Shown: positions 52,320-62,253 of the stretch, piece by piece | Numbering within the stretch: position 1 is the stretch's first letter | Layout of the letters: each line of letters starts with the position of its first letter | Assembly: GCF_016031635.1 (NCBI RefSeq) | Contig: NZ_JACEGD010000009.1 | Span: forward strand, 134,872-198,871 | Length of the DNA stretch: 64,000 bases | Origin: Bradyrhizobium diversitatis | GTDB lineage: Bacteria > Pseudomonadota > Alphaproteobacteria > Rhizobiales > Xanthobacteraceae | Direction of reading: 5' to 3' | Translations under genes and position numbers: made by a program | The notes under the pieces: model-generated | What the model was told of the DNA's origin: nothing | Database searches by the model: none | The model's input: only the letters and a program-made list of their open reading frames with translations

Positions 52320-55300
52320 GTGCCGACGACACTCGCGCGCACCTTTGCGGCGTTGAGCGCCATCAATGAAGCGATCCTTTACGCGAGATCGCCGGACGAG
52401 CTGTACCAGAAGGTCTGCGACGCCGGATTTTCGAGCGGGGATTTTCTGGCCGTTGCCGTGTTCCTGGTGGAGTCGGACGGCCGGCGGCTGCGCTATGCGG
52501 CCGGCTGTGGCGATGACATTCCGCGGCTCCGTTCGATTGTGATCACGACGGAAGCCGGCACGCCTGAAGGATCCGGCGTCGGCGGCGAGGCGTTTCGCGA
52601 TCAGAAACTGTGCATCAGCAACGACTATCTGAACGATCCGCGCTCGTTGGCGTGGCGCGAGGGCGCCGCTAAGGCTCGCATCGGTGCGGCCGCGGCGCTG
52701 CCGCTGCTCTGCAACGGTAAAAGCGTCGGCGTATTGTACGTGACGCGCAGCGAAGCCAATTCGCTGAGCGAGCAGATGGTGTCGCTGTTCGAGCGCATGT
52801 CGGCGAACATTTCCTATGCGTTGGACAATTTCGCGCGCGAGACCGCGCGGCAGGCAAGTGAGCGGGCGACACGGCGGCTCAACCGCATGTTCGGTGCCAT
52901 CAGCGCCACCAACGAAGCCATCCTGCGCGCCAAGTCCGAGCAGGAGCTGTACCAGCTCGTATGCGATGCCTCGGTCCACAGCGGCAAGTCGCTGGCGACC
53001 ATCGTCCTGCTTCGCGAACCGGATTCGCACTGGATGAAGCCTGTCGCCGCTACCGGGCAGAACCTCGAACTGGTCACCCAGGCGCGCTATTCGATCGATC
53101 CGGAGAATCCCTATGGCAAGGGCATCTCCGGCGAGGTGTTCCGGACGCAGAAAGCCATCGTCGAGGACGATCTCGCGAGCCGCACCAGGGGCTCGCCGTG
53201 GGAGCAGGCCAACGTCAACACCGGTGTTGCCGCCTGCGTCGTCGCGCCGCTGATCAGATACGGCGAGAGCGTCGGCGTGCTGCTGTTCTTCATCAGCCGC
53301 TCCTGGGCCAAGGACGAGGAGATCGTCGCGCTGCTGCTGCGCATGGCGGAGAACGTCTCGTTTGCAATCGAGAATTTCGGCCGCGAGGCCGAAAAAGCCA
53401 GGATCGCCGTGGAAGAAGAGTGCCTGGCGCGAATGTATGCGGCGCTCAGCGCCACCAACGAGGCAATCCTGCGTGCACGGTCGCGGTCCGAGCTGTTCGA
53501 CCTCGTTTGCGAGGCGACCGCGAAGGGAGCCAAGTTCACCTCGGCCACCATCGCGCTGGTCGATCGTCGGGCCGAGCTGCTCCGCGTCGTCGCCTGCTAC
53601 GGACCGAATGCGGATCAGGTTCGCAACTTCACGTTCTCCACCTCCGTCCGGGTGCCCGAGGGGCGCGGGCTGACGGGCACGGCGTTCCGCACCTGCCAGC
53701 CCGCCGTCAGCAACGACGTGCTCGCTGATGATCGCATCGCGCCTTGGCAGGCCAGCGCCCGCCGCAACGGCATCGCATCCTCCGCGGCGTTGCCGCTGCT
53801 CAACGGCGACCGGGTGGAGGGCGTCTTTCTGTTCAACTCTCCGGAGCGTGGCACCTTCACGCCGGAGCTCGTCGAGCTGCTGCGCAGGCTTCAGGCCAAT
53901 GTCGCCTTCGCCCTCGAAAGTTTCGACCGCGCCGACGAGAAGGCGCGAGCGGACAAGCAGCGCAATCGTCTGAGCGGCATGTTCGAGGCGCTGAGCGCAA
54001 CCAACGAAGCCATCATGCGCGCCAAGACACGCGAGGAGCTGTTCGAGGCGGCCTGCCAGGCGGCTGTGCTCGGCGATCTCTTTGCCTCGGCGACGATCGG
54101 CATCATCGACGAGGAGCGCGAGCTCGTTCAAGTCGTCGCGGTCAAGGGGCGCCTGAAGGAGCGCATGGCCGGACGGACCTGTAACATTTCCTCCGGCCAT
54201 CCCGAGGCTCAGGGCATCATCGGCACCTCACTCCGAACCCGCCGGCCCAGTGTCATGAACGACTATCTGAACGAGCCGCGGTCGGCATACTGGCGCACAA
54301 AGGCCATCGAGGATGGAACGCGTGCCGCGGCGAGCTTCCCGCTTCTGAGGGCGGGCGACAAGGCGGTCGGCATTTTGCTCTTCCTCGCCCTGGAAGAGGA
54401 TACGTTCACCCCCGATCTGGTCGAGCTGCTCGAGCGCCTGGCGGAGAACGTCTCCTTTGCACTCGACAATTTCGATCGCGCCGAGGAGAAGGTCCGCACC
54501 GAGGCGCAGAAGGAGCGTCTGACGCGCATGTTCGCGGCCCTGAGTGCGACCAACGAGGCGATCATGCGCGCGAAGTCGCGCGCCGAGCTGTTCGACCTCG
54601 TCTGCCTTGCGGCATCGAACGGCGCCAAGTTCACCTCGACCACGATTGCGCTGGCGAGGGCCGGCACAGACCAGCTCGAGATCGTCGCCACCGCCGGTCC
54701 GTCCGCCGACACGACGCGCAACGTCCGTCTCTCCATCGATCCCGAGCGGCCGGAAGGGCGCGGGATGAGCGGCACGGCGTTCCGGACGCGCCAGCCCTGC
54801 ATCAGCAACGATTATCTCAACGACGACCGGGTCCGTGTCTTCCACGCCATCGTCCGTGGGGACGGAGCGCGATCGGGCGCCGCGTTTCCGCTCATCGCGC
54901 ACGACCAGGCCGTCGGCGTCATGATCTACATGTCGACCGAACCGGCCACCTTCACGCCCGAATTCGTCGAGCTGTTGCAGCGCCTCGCCGACAACGTCTC
55001 CTTCGCGATGGAGAATTTCGATCGCGCCGACGAGAAGAAGCGGGCAGACGAGCGGATCGAGTATCTGGCCTCGCATGACAGCCTGACAGACCTGCCGAAC
55101 CGCGAGACATTCAACGAGCTGCTGCACGCGGCGATCGACACCGCACAGCGTCGCGATCACCGCTTTGCGGTGCTGTTCATCGATCTCGACCGCTTCAAGG
55201 TCATCAACGATTCACTGGGTCACGAGGCCGGCGACCTGCTCCTGCTCGAAGTCGCGAACCGGTTGCGCGGCGCGCTGCGGGCCAGCGACGTGGTGGCGCG

Positions 55301-56435
55301 GCTCGGCGGCGACGAGTTCGTGGTGATCCTCGATCGGTGCGGCGAGATCGACGACGTCCAGCGCATTGCGGCGGGGTTGCTCGCGACGCTTGCCGAGCCG
55401 ATGGAGGTGGCGGGCCACGAGTGCCACACGACGGCCTCCATTGGCATCGCGATGTATCCGGCCAACGGCTCCGACGCGCAGACGCTGACCAAGAACGCCG
55501 ACATGGCGATGTACCTCGCCAAGGAAGACGGCAAGAACGGCTATCGCTTCTTCTCCAACGAAGTGAAGACGCAGTCGATCGAACGGCTGTCGCTCGAGAG
55601 CGCACTACGCCGCGCGCTGGAGCGCGAGCAGTTCTCGCTGAACTACCAGCCCAAGGTGGACATGGGGACCGGCCAGATCACGGGGGTCGAAGCGCTGCTG
55701 CGCTGGGCTCATCCCGATCTCGGCAATGTCTCGCCGGCGCAATTCATTCCGCTTGCGGAGGAAACCGGGCTGATCGTGCCGATCGGCCGCTGGGTGCTGA
55801 ATGAGGCCTGCGCGCAAGCCATGGCCTGGCAGCGCCACGGCCTGTTGCCGCTGTCGATGGCGGTCAACCTGTCGCCACGCCAGTTTGTCGACGAGCATCT
55901 GTTGCAGGACGTCGACGAAGCGCTGGCCGCCAGCGGCATGTCGCCTGTGCTGCTCCAGCTGGAGGTCACCGAGAGCATGATGATGCACAATGTCGGTCGT
56001 GCGCTCAAAGTCCTCGACTCCATCCAGAGCCGCGGTATCCGCCTCGCCATCGACGATTTCGGCACCGGCTATTCGTCGATGTCGCTGATGAAGCACTTTC
56101 CGATCGACACCATCAAGATCGACCGCTCCTTCGTGCGTGACCTGCCGCAGGATTCGGAGGACCAGGCGATCGCACAGGCAATCATCAGCATGGGCAAGGC
56201 ACTCGGCATGACCGTCGTCGCCGAAGGCGTCGAGAATGCCGAGCAGGAGGCGTTCCTGCGGACCCATGGCTGCGACGAGATGCAGGGCTTCCTCATCTCC
56301 AAGCCGCTGCCGGCGCGGCAGATCGCGGAGTTGCTGCGGCCGATGGTGCTGCCCGTCGCGCCGCCGCTCCAGCCGGAGCGGGATCCGGTCGCCGAGGAGG
56401 CCGCGGCGTTACGGTTGAAAGGCGCTGTCGTCTGA
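52320..56435 (+). CDS. Five-GAF, GGDEF and EAL protein (dual-domain c-di-GMP enzyme)
   Basis: A 1371-residue cytoplasmic protein starting at GTG 52320. Five tandem GAF units begin at about residues 5, 187, 369, 550 and 732; each opens with a variant of RMFAALSATNEAIxRAKSxx and spans about 181 residues. The GGDEF domain (about 912-1085) has the intact active-site RLGGDEFVV near residue 993; an upstream RxxD inhibitory site was not confirmed. The EAL domain (about 1100-1350) has GVEALLRW near residue 1124, the metal-binding NLSPRQF and EVTESMM, IDDFGTGYSS and FPIDTIKIDRSF, so it looks catalytically competent. It would both make and break cyclic-di-GMP under ligand control from the GAF array. 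No membrane segment is seen, and no partner gene is adjacent. Confidence 0.93.
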   Translation: MPTTLARTFAALSAINEAILYARSPDELYQKVCDAGFSSGDFLAVAVFLVESDGRRLRYAAGCGDDIPRLRSIVITTEAGTPEGSGVGGEAFRDQKLCISNDYLNDPRSLAWREGAAKARIGAAAALPLLCNGKSVGVLYVTRSEANSLSEQMVSLFERMSANISYALDNFARETARQASERATRRLNRMFGAISATNEAILRAKSEQELYQLVCDASVHSGKSLATIVLLREPDSHWMKPVAATGQNLELVTQARYSIDPENPYGKGISGEVFRTQKAIVEDDLASRTRGSPWEQANVNTGVAACVVAPLIRYGESVGVLLFFISRSWAKDEEIVALLLRMAENVSFAIENFGREAEKARIAVEEECLARMYAALSATNEAILRARSRSELFDLVCEATAKGAKFTSATIALVDRRAELLRVVACYGPNADQVRNFTFSTSVRVPEGRGLTGTAFRTCQPAVSNDVLADDRIAPWQASARRNGIASSAALPLLNGDRVEGVFLFNSPERGTFTPELVELLRRLQANVAFALESFDRADEKARADKQRNRLSGMFEALSATNEAIMRAKTREELFEAACQAAVLGDLFASATIGIIDEERELVQVVAVKGRLKERMAGRTCNISSGHPEAQGIIGTSLRTRRPSVMNDYLNEPRSAYWRTKAIEDGTRAAASFPLLRAGDKAVGILLFLALEEDTFTPDLVELLERLAENVSFALDNFDRAEEKVRTEAQKERLTRMFAALSATNEAIMRAKSRAELFDLVCLAASNGAKFTSTTIALARAGTDQLEIVATAGPSADTTRNVRLSIDPERPEGRGMSGTAFRTRQPCISNDYLNDDRVRVFHAIVRGDGARSGAAFPLIAHDQAVGVMIYMSTEPATFTPEFVELLQRLADNVSFAMENFDRADEKKRADERIEYLASHDSLTDLPNRETFNELLHAAIDTAQRRDHRFAVLFIDLDRFKVINDSLGHEAGDLLLLEVANRLRGALRASDVVARLGGDEFVVILDRCGEIDDVQRIAAGLLATLAEPMEVAGHECHTTASIGIAMYPANGSDAQTLTKNADMAMYLAKEDGKNGYRFFSNEVKTQSIERLSLESALRRALEREQFSLNYQPKVDMGTGQITGVEALLRWAHPDLGNVSPAQFIPLAEETGLIVPIGRWVLNEACAQAMAWQRHGLLPLSMAVNLSPRQFVDEHLLQDVDEALAASGMSPVLLQLEVTESMMMHNVGRALKVLDSIQSRGIRLAIDDFGTGYSSMSLMKHFPIDTIKIDRSFVRDLPQDSEDQAIAQAIISMGKALGMTVVAEGVENAEQEAFLRTHGCDEMQGFLISKPLPARQIAELLRPMVLPVAPPLQPERDPVAEEAAALRLKGAVV

Positions 56436-56750
56436 CGGCAGCGGGTGCAGCTCACGGGACTCGTCGGCCTCGCGTTCCGCCTTGCGCGGAAAATCGTCCG
56501 GCCATGGCAGTGAGGTCTGATCCTCGAACAGGGCGAGAAGCAGGCACGCTCCGTCGGCAAAGGTCGATCCGTCGCCGAGGCCGAGCGTGCGCGACCACGC
56601 ACCCGGCATCGGCTGGTGCGCGTCGCGCACCGCGATCGCGGGTCCCCACCACCAGGCCGGCGCCGGCGACCGTTCGTCCTCGGGCACGGCGAGCCAGCGG
56701 GCGAATTCGTTCACCACGCGCTCGAATTGCAGGCTTGCGGCCTGATGCAT
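56409..56750 (-). CDS. Conserved hypothetical protein
   Basis: From the ATG at 56748-56750 the product is 113 residues: MHQAASLQFERVVNEFARWL, a tryptophan-rich stretch (APAWWWGPAIAVRD), a middle region (GLGDGSTFADGACLLLALFE) and a charged tail. The frame is open upstream to 56915, but that part is basic and low in helix pattern. Its 3' end overlaps the end of the GAF-GGDEF-EAL gene by 27 bp in the convergent sense. No domain is recognised. It may be a small cytosolic protein specific to this group. Confidence 0.5.
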   Translation of the reverse strand: MHQAASLQFERVVNEFARWLAVPEDERSPAPAWWWGPAIAVRDAHQPMPGAWSRTLGLGDGSTFADGACLLLALFEDQTSLPWPDDFPRKAEREADESRELHPLPSDDSAFQP

Positions 56751-56974
56751 TCGCTCCGTGCTCCTTTTCGCGCCTGAAAGCAGGCCGATGCGCGCACGCG
56801 GTCGTGGTCTTGAAGCTTTGAAGAACGGCGCGTCGCGCAGCCACGTATGCCGCTCCATCGGCGGCCATACCACGAGCACCCGGCGGCCGGAAAAGCGGCC
56901 GGTGCGGGCTTTCATAGTCTCTTCATTCCCTTTAGCGGCTTAAGGTGTCCGCCGGCAAGCTGCAATACGGTCGC

Positions 56975-57967
56975 CTAGCGCGACCTGAACGGGTGCGCCT
57001 TCTGGTGCCAGGCCCAGGCCGTGCGGATCACCGTGGGCAGATCGGAGTGGCGCGGCACGAAGTTCAGCACGTTTCTCGCGGCAGAAGGATCCGCAACGAG
57101 ATAAGTGGGATCGCCGGCGCGGCGCGGCTTGACGCTGTGTGGCACCTCGCGCCCGGCCTCCTGCCTGATCGCGTCGAGGATCTCGCGTACAGAGAAGCCG
57201 GAACCGGTGCCGAGGTTGAAGCTGCCGCCGGCATGCCCTTGTTCCAGAAGCTTCAGTGCCGCGACATGCGCGGCCGCAAGGTCCGTGACGTGGATGTAGT
57301 CGCGGATCGCGGTGCCGTCGGGTGTGTCGTAGTCGTCGCCGAACACCGCGAAGTCGACATGTCCCTGAAGCGCCATCATGGCGCGTGGAATGAGATGGGT
57401 TTCGTTGTCGCGCAGCTCGCCGATGCCGCCGGCCGGATCGGCGCCGCTGGCATTGAAATAGCGCAGGCAGAAGGCACCAAAGCCGTAGGCGGTGCGGTAG
57501 TCGGCGAGCATGCGCTCGATCATCAGCTTCGATGCGCCGTATGGATTGATCGGCGCGCAGGGGAAGTCTTCCGGCAGCGCCTTGGAATCGGCGTTGCCGT
57601 AGATGGCGCCGGTCGAGGAGAACACGATGCGATGGCAGCCCGCGTTGCGCATGGCCTGCAACAGCGACAACGTGCCCTGGACGTTGTTGATGTAGTATTT
57701 CTGCGGGTCGGTCATGGACTCCCCGACGAGGCTCGCCGCCGCAAAATGCATCACCGCCGTGACCTTGTGGTCGGCGAAAGCGCGCGCCAGCACCGCGCCA
57801 TCGAGCAGATCGCCCGTCACCAGCGGGCCGGAGACGAAGCTGCGATGACCTGTCGAGAGATTGTCATAAACGACGGGCTGATAGCCGGCGGCGGTCAATG
57901 CGCGGCACGCATGCGAGCCAATATAACCCGCACCCCCGGTGACGAGGACGGTCGGTCTGTCGGTCAT
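56975..57967 (-). CDS. galE: UDP-glucose 4-epimerase
   Basis: A 330-residue extended-SDR epimerase interconverting UDP-glucose and UDP-galactose. NAD binding is shown by VTGGAGYIGSHACRAL at the start, the catalytic Tyr and Lys by NPYGASKLMIERML, the serine by FSSTGAIYG, and the sugar region by RYFNASGADPAGGIGE. Length is normal for GalE. It sits at the end of the polysaccharide locus and likely supplies UDP-galactose for exopolysaccharide or lipopolysaccharide. Confidence 0.94.
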   Translation of the reverse strand: MTDRPTVLVTGGAGYIGSHACRALTAAGYQPVVYDNLSTGHRSFVSGPLVTGDLLDGAVLARAFADHKVTAVMHFAAASLVGESMTDPQKYYINNVQGTLSLLQAMRNAGCHRIVFSSTGAIYGNADSKALPEDFPCAPINPYGASKLMIERMLADYRTAYGFGAFCLRYFNASGADPAGGIGELRDNETHLIPRAMMALQGHVDFAVFGDDYDTPDGTAIRDYIHVTDLAAAHVAALKLLEQGHAGGSFNLGTGSGFSVREILDAIRQEAGREVPHSVKPRRAGDPTYLVADPSAARNVLNFVPRHSDLPTVIRTAWAWHQKAHPFRSR

Positions 57968-57986
57968 GTCGTCTTCTGCTCTTCTT

Positions 57987-58790
57987 CTAGCGGATAGGGC
58001 GGTTGCGGCTGAGGAGAAGATAGAGCGCCCGGGGGTTGGTGGTCAAATAGCGCCACAGCAGACGGCGTGGCTCGAGCAAGGTGCGCCAGGCCCATTCGAG
58101 CCCGATCTTCTGCATCCATTGCGGCGCGCGCGAACGGCTCCCGGACAAGAAGTTGAACAGGCCCCCGGATGTCTTGATGACGCCAACATTGGTCAGCTGC
58201 GCCGAAAACTCCTTCACGAATGCCTGCTCGTTGGGCACGCCGAGCGCGACCCACAGATAGTCCGGCGCCAGGGCGTTGATCTCCTCGACCTTGGCACGCA
58301 GCGCCTCGCCGCGCAGATAGCCGTGGCTGCGTCCGACGATTTTGAGCCTGGGATACATCTTCTGGACGTTCTCGACCGCAGCGGCGTTCTCGGCTTCGCT
58401 TGCGCCGAACATATAGAACGTGCGGCCGACGGCTTCAGCCTTGCGCGCAACGATATGAAACAGGTCCGTGGTCGCAACGCGCTCCGGCAGCGGGAACCAG
58501 GATTGCAGCTTCGAGGCCGCGACCAGAGGCTGACCGTCGGCGTTGATCAGGTCTGCGGCCCGGAACAGCCGCTCGGTCTGCGGCTCGGTCGAGCAGCGTG
58601 CCAGCACCTCGCCATTGGCCGAGGTCAGGAACAGCGGGCGGCCGATGCGACTGTCAGGATCGGTCGCCTCGATCATGAAATCGGCGGTGGCTTCCAGGTC
58701 GAGCGCGGCCATGCGAAGCCCGCCCACGGTGATTCTCGGCACCTCGGCAGTCGCTGCCCGTCCGTCGAGGTTGACGCGGCGCTCAAGCAT
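57987..58790 (-). CDS. WecG/TagA/CpsF-family glycosyltransferase
   Basis: A 267-residue inverting glycosyltransferase of the GT26 family, acting on a lipid-linked sugar at the cytoplasmic face of the membrane. Motifs are LFLTSANGEVLARC, INADGQPLVAASK (with the GT26 Asp), FYMFGASEAENAAA, and WVALGVPNEQAFV plus RAPQWMQKIGLEWAWRLL-like (WRTLLEPRRLLWRYL) at the end. It starts inside the 3' end of the Wzc/ExoP-like gene (8-bp overlap) and is followed by galE, so the three are cotranscribed. Confidence 0.92.
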   Translation of the reverse strand: MLERRVNLDGRAATAEVPRITVGGLRMAALDLEATADFMIEATDPDSRIGRPLFLTSANGEVLARCSTEPQTERLFRAADLINADGQPLVAASKLQSWFPLPERVATTDLFHIVARKAEAVGRTFYMFGASEAENAAAVENVQKMYPRLKIVGRSHGYLRGEALRAKVEEINALAPDYLWVALGVPNEQAFVKEFSAQLTNVGVIKTSGGLFNFLSGSRSRAPQWMQKIGLEWAWRTLLEPRRLLWRYLTTNPRALYLLLSRNRPIR

Positions 58791-61161
58791 ATTGTCTGCC
58801 TCGATGGCGCGTTTGGATTGCAGGGGTGAGCTCGTCGAGCACGACGCCGACGAGCTTGCGCTCGGCGGGGCCGAGCGCGGCCAGGATCTCTTCCAGGCTG
58901 TCGTTGACGTCGAGGCTGGTCGGGAGCACGGCCACCAGCGAGTCGGTGTCGTCGAGCAGCTTGCGGCCGCCGGCCGAGAGCGGCATCGCTGGGCCGTCGA
59001 GGATCACGAGATCATAGCCGCCGGCGGAACGGGCCTGCGCAATCGCCTTGCGGATCGCGGCGGCAGCCTTGTCGGCATCGCCCTCCGCGGCGGGCAGCAC
59101 CGAGATGCCGTTGACCGTCTTGATCTCGCGTGCGTCCTTGCTGCCGATCGAGAGCCATCCGAGCCTGCTCGGTTCGCTCCTGCTGGGACGGCTGACCTTG
59201 TTCGAAAGCGAGCGTGCCTGATGGTCGGCATCGATCATCAGCACGCGGGCGCCGTCGCGGGCGGCGGCCAGCGCGAAATTCAGCGTGGTCACGCTACGTC
59301 CGGTGGTCTCGCCGGCACCGACGAGCGCGATGACCGGCATCGCCTTGCCGCCGGCGCGCCGGACGACCGCCGCGCGCATGTCACGCCAAGCGTTGAGCAG
59401 TGTCGTCAGGGGAAAGCCGGGGCGGAGCGTTGGCCAGCCCAGCCGCGTGAGGTCGACGCCGCCGCCCGTAGCGAGGATGGCGCCGAGCGTGTGGATGACG
59501 TCGGCTTCCTGGAAGCGTGCGATCAGCGGCTTCTCGATCACGGGCTTTTCGACCATCGAAGGCTGGAGCGGGGGCGCGACAAGTTCCGGCGGAATCTCTT
59601 CAACTTCCGGAGCTCGCGAGGCCGGCGGAGGCGGCGACGCCTCCGGCGGGGGCGCGCGCTGCGGAGCTCTCATTGCATCTGCATCCGGCGCCGGCGTGCG
59701 CTGTGGACGGGCAGGCGCCGGCGCTGGTGCGATCGCTCCGGTGAATAGCAACTCGACCGCGACGAACCAGCTCGAGGCCGCGATCGCGCCGAAGATGAAG
59801 CCGATCATGGCGAACAAGCTCATCGCGGGCGGGAACGAGCGCCGCTGTGGCACCGTCGCCTCGCCGATGACGCGGGCCGCCGACGTGTTCAGGCTCTCCT
59901 GCTCCTCGGTCTCGCGGGAGCGCTTGAGAAAGGACTGATAGACGTCGCGGCTGGCATCGGCTTCGCGCTCAAGCTCGCGCAGGCGCACGGCGGCCTGGCT
60001 GAGCTGGACACTCTGCCGCTTCTGCGCTTCCAGCGCCCGGTTGAGCGAGGCTTCGAAATCGCGGGCGCGCGTCAAATCGTTCTTGGCGGACTGGGCGAAG
60101 CGGTCGATCTCTTCGTTGATGGTACGCTTGAGGTCCTCGACCTGCTTCTCGGTCTGGCGCAGCGCCGGATGGCGCGGTCCGAGCTCGCCGGCCTGCTCCG
60201 CATATTTCTTGCGGGCGTCGGCATATTGCGCGCGCAGATTCGCGATCGTCGGCGATTGCAGCGCCTCGGGGATCGCACCTGCATCCGTGGCCGTGCGCCG
60301 GCTCGCCTCGATCTGGTCGAGCCGTGCCTGCGCATCCATCGTCGCCGCACGAGCCGCGGAAAGCCGCTGGTTGCTGGCGGAGAGTTGCTGGTCGCTGATC
60401 AGCGCATCCTGGGTGCCGACGAAATTGTTCTGGGCCTTGTAGGTGGCAAGCGCAGTCTCGGCGTTGCGCAGCCGGTCGCGCAGCTCCTTCAGGCGGCTGG
60501 AGAGATCGTTGGTAGCGCGCCGTGCGGCCGACGCCTGCGAGCTGCGGGATTCGGCGAGGTAGGCATTGGTCAGCGTGTTGGCCAGCATCGCCGCTTTCGC
60601 GGGATCCGTCGACCAGACCTCGATGTCGACGATGAAGCTCTTCTCGGTCTTGCGGACGGTGATGTGCTTGTTCAATGCGTCGAGCGCAGCAAGCTGCACT
60701 TCATTCTTCTCCGCGGCGGACGGCGCGCGGGGGTGCAGGCCGATCAGGCCGAGCAGCGACGACATCAGGCTGCTGCCGTCGCCGCCTCCGAATTCCGGAT
60801 CCTTGTCGAGACCTGCCTGCTGAATCACCTGGAGCAGTACGCTGTTGGAGGTGATCAGGCGCGCCTGGCTCTCCACCACCATGGACATGCCGGAGATGTC
60901 CTGGGCGCGGGGCGTGAGTTCGCGGTCGACGAGTTGGAGCTCGCGTGGGTCGACATAGAGCTGAGCGGTGGCGGTGTAGCGGGGCGTCACGCTCTTGCCG
61001 GCGACGACTGCGAGCGTCGCGCCGAGCAGGGCGGCCGCGGCGATCGCGACCTTTCGCCGCCAGAGCAAATTGACGAGCTCGAGCACGTTGAAGCCGGCCT
61101 GAGGCTTCCGTTGCGGGGCCTCCGGTCCGGTCCGATCGATCGGCTGGTTATAGTCAAGCAT
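58783..61161 (-). CDS. Wzc/ExoP-like chain-length determinant with degenerate P-loop
   Basis: A 792-residue inner-membrane protein for polysaccharide export and chain-length control. The Wzz domain occupies about residues 20-130, with a first membrane helix near 37-57. A long periplasmic coiled coil (about 190-420) is followed by a second helix (about 460-480), a Pro/Ala-rich linker and a C-terminal BY-kinase-like ATPase. That domain keeps Walker A' (VLMIDADHQ) and a Walker B-like LVILDGP. Its P-loop reads GAGETTGRS, with Arg for the catalytic Lys, and the C-terminus (RHRGRQYA) has no tyrosine cluster. It therefore probably cannot autophosphorylate as true Wzc does. Downstream genes are the GT26 transferase and galE. 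Confidence 0.9.
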   Translation of the reverse strand: MLDYNQPIDRTGPEAPQRKPQAGFNVLELVNLLWRRKVAIAAAALLGATLAVVAGKSVTPRYTATAQLYVDPRELQLVDRELTPRAQDISGMSMVVESQARLITSNSVLLQVIQQAGLDKDPEFGGGDGSSLMSSLLGLIGLHPRAPSAAEKNEVQLAALDALNKHITVRKTEKSFIVDIEVWSTDPAKAAMLANTLTNAYLAESRSSQASAARRATNDLSSRLKELRDRLRNAETALATYKAQNNFVGTQDALISDQQLSASNQRLSAARAATMDAQARLDQIEASRRTATDAGAIPEALQSPTIANLRAQYADARKKYAEQAGELGPRHPALRQTEKQVEDLKRTINEEIDRFAQSAKNDLTRARDFEASLNRALEAQKRQSVQLSQAAVRLRELEREADASRDVYQSFLKRSRETEEQESLNTSAARVIGEATVPQRRSFPPAMSLFAMIGFIFGAIAASSWFVAVELLFTGAIAPAPAPARPQRTPAPDADAMRAPQRAPPPEASPPPPASRAPEVEEIPPELVAPPLQPSMVEKPVIEKPLIARFQEADVIHTLGAILATGGGVDLTRLGWPTLRPGFPLTTLLNAWRDMRAAVVRRAGGKAMPVIALVGAGETTGRSVTTLNFALAAARDGARVLMIDADHQARSLSNKVSRPSRSEPSRLGWLSIGSKDAREIKTVNGISVLPAAEGDADKAAAAIRKAIAQARSAGGYDLVILDGPAMPLSAGGRKLLDDTDSLVAVLPTSLDVNDSLEEILAALGPAERKLVGVVLDELTPAIQTRHRGRQYA

Positions 61162-61452
61162 GATCCCCAGCTTTCATTCCAACTGCCGCGGGCTGAGGGG
61201 TTACTCTTCGCTTTACGCCACGCACCCGGCATATGGGTGCCCAATCAACGCAACAGGGAAAATTAACCATACTCGCTGAGGGACTATTCACGGAAATGGC
61301 AAACAAAGCGTTTAAGCGCATGCCACCCCTACGCGCGTCCTCGTGACGCTCGCGATACCGGGATCGTCCAGGGATTAACGATTCGTTACCGCGCGCAACG
61401 TGGCCGCGCGCCGCCGCTCGTCCAGCGATGGGCCGGGCACGGGTCATGGCCG
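61162..61452. promoter_or_regulatory. Promoter region of the Wzc/ExoP-like operon
   Basis: The 291-bp gap between the methyltransferase and the chain-length gene is AT-rich at 61250-61320. It contains a perfect dyad TAACG-ATT-CGTTA (61376-61388). Repressor binding there is a guess. No gene is seen. Confidence 0.4.
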
Positions 61453-62253
61453 TCAGCGCTTCCGCAGGATGACATGATAGTCGCCGCGACGGACGTCGGT
61501 GCCGCGCGGCAGCACGGCGTTCAGCATCGCGGCGCCGGCATCGACCAGGGCCGCAAACAACGGTTTGCGCCGGCGCATCTCGGGGTAGCGCGGGCTCTCC
61601 ACCTCGCGACGATAGATCATCTCGAGGCCGTTGGCGGTCGCGAAAGCCTCGAGCCGGGGTAGCGTCACCAGCGGATGGAAGAACGTCGGGAACGGCGGCT
61701 CGCCGGGCAGACCGGCGTCCTTGATGCCGCGGATGTGCCGGTAGAACCAGACGTGAAACCAGTGCGGCGAATATTTGGTGACGACTCCGGAGAGCGAGCG
61801 CGGATTGGGCGCGCCGATCAGGATCATCCCGCCGCGCTTGAGCGCGTCACGGAAATTCAGGAGCGCGGCATCGACGTTCGGCAGGTGCTCGATGACGTTG
61901 TAGCAGATCACGAGATCGAAGGTCTCGCGCCTGAAGCGGTAGGTCTGGACATCGCCGAGGATCGCCTCGTCGGCGTAGGTGTTGTTGCGGACCTGGTCCT
62001 CGTCGATGTCGACGACCGTGACCTTGCTGCGGCTCAGCAATTCCGGTGGCAGGACGCTGCACGAGCCGCCGCCGGCCTCATAGATGGCGAGCCGGTCCTG
62101 CGGCAGCTCGCGGCACAGCACGTCGTGGACGGCGAGCAGGCTGTCGCGGGCCTCGCCGGGAACGAGATCATGGAGCGCCTGGGTGGGTGTTATGGCCGCG
62201 GAGACATTGATTGCCGTGGCTGTCGCGAAGTCGATCGTGGCTGGCTTGTTCAT
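61453..62253 (-). CDS. Class I SAM-dependent methyltransferase
   Basis: A 266-residue methyltransferase. SAM motif I is AIYEAGGGSCSVLP, the acidic loop after strand 2 is VTVVDIDEDQ, motif for catalysis/post-I is FDLVICYNVIEHLPNVD and post-II is LKRGGMILIGAPNP. The C-terminal third (FHVWFYRHIRGIKDAGLPGE) may bind an acceptor. UbiE/COQ5 or sugar O-methyltransferase are plausible classes; the neighbouring polysaccharide genes favour the latter. It is separated from the Wzc-like gene by 291 bp, so cotranscription is not implied. Confidence 0.88.
   Translation of the reverse strand: MNKPATIDFATATAINVSAAITPTQALHDLVPGEARDSLLAVHDVLCRELPQDRLAIYEAGGGSCSVLPPELLSRSKVTVVDIDEDQVRNNTYADEAILGDVQTYRFRRETFDLVICYNVIEHLPNVDAALLNFRDALKRGGMILIGAPNPRSLSGVVTKYSPHWFHVWFYRHIRGIKDAGLPGEPPFPTFFHPLVTLPRLEAFATANGLEMIYRREVESPRYPEMRRRKPLFAALVDAGAAMLNAVLPRGTDVRRGDYHVILRKR

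Noticed and set aside
52257..54200. 647-codon antisense frame under the GAF array
   Set aside because: It mirrors the repeated GAF coding units and has no domain of its own.
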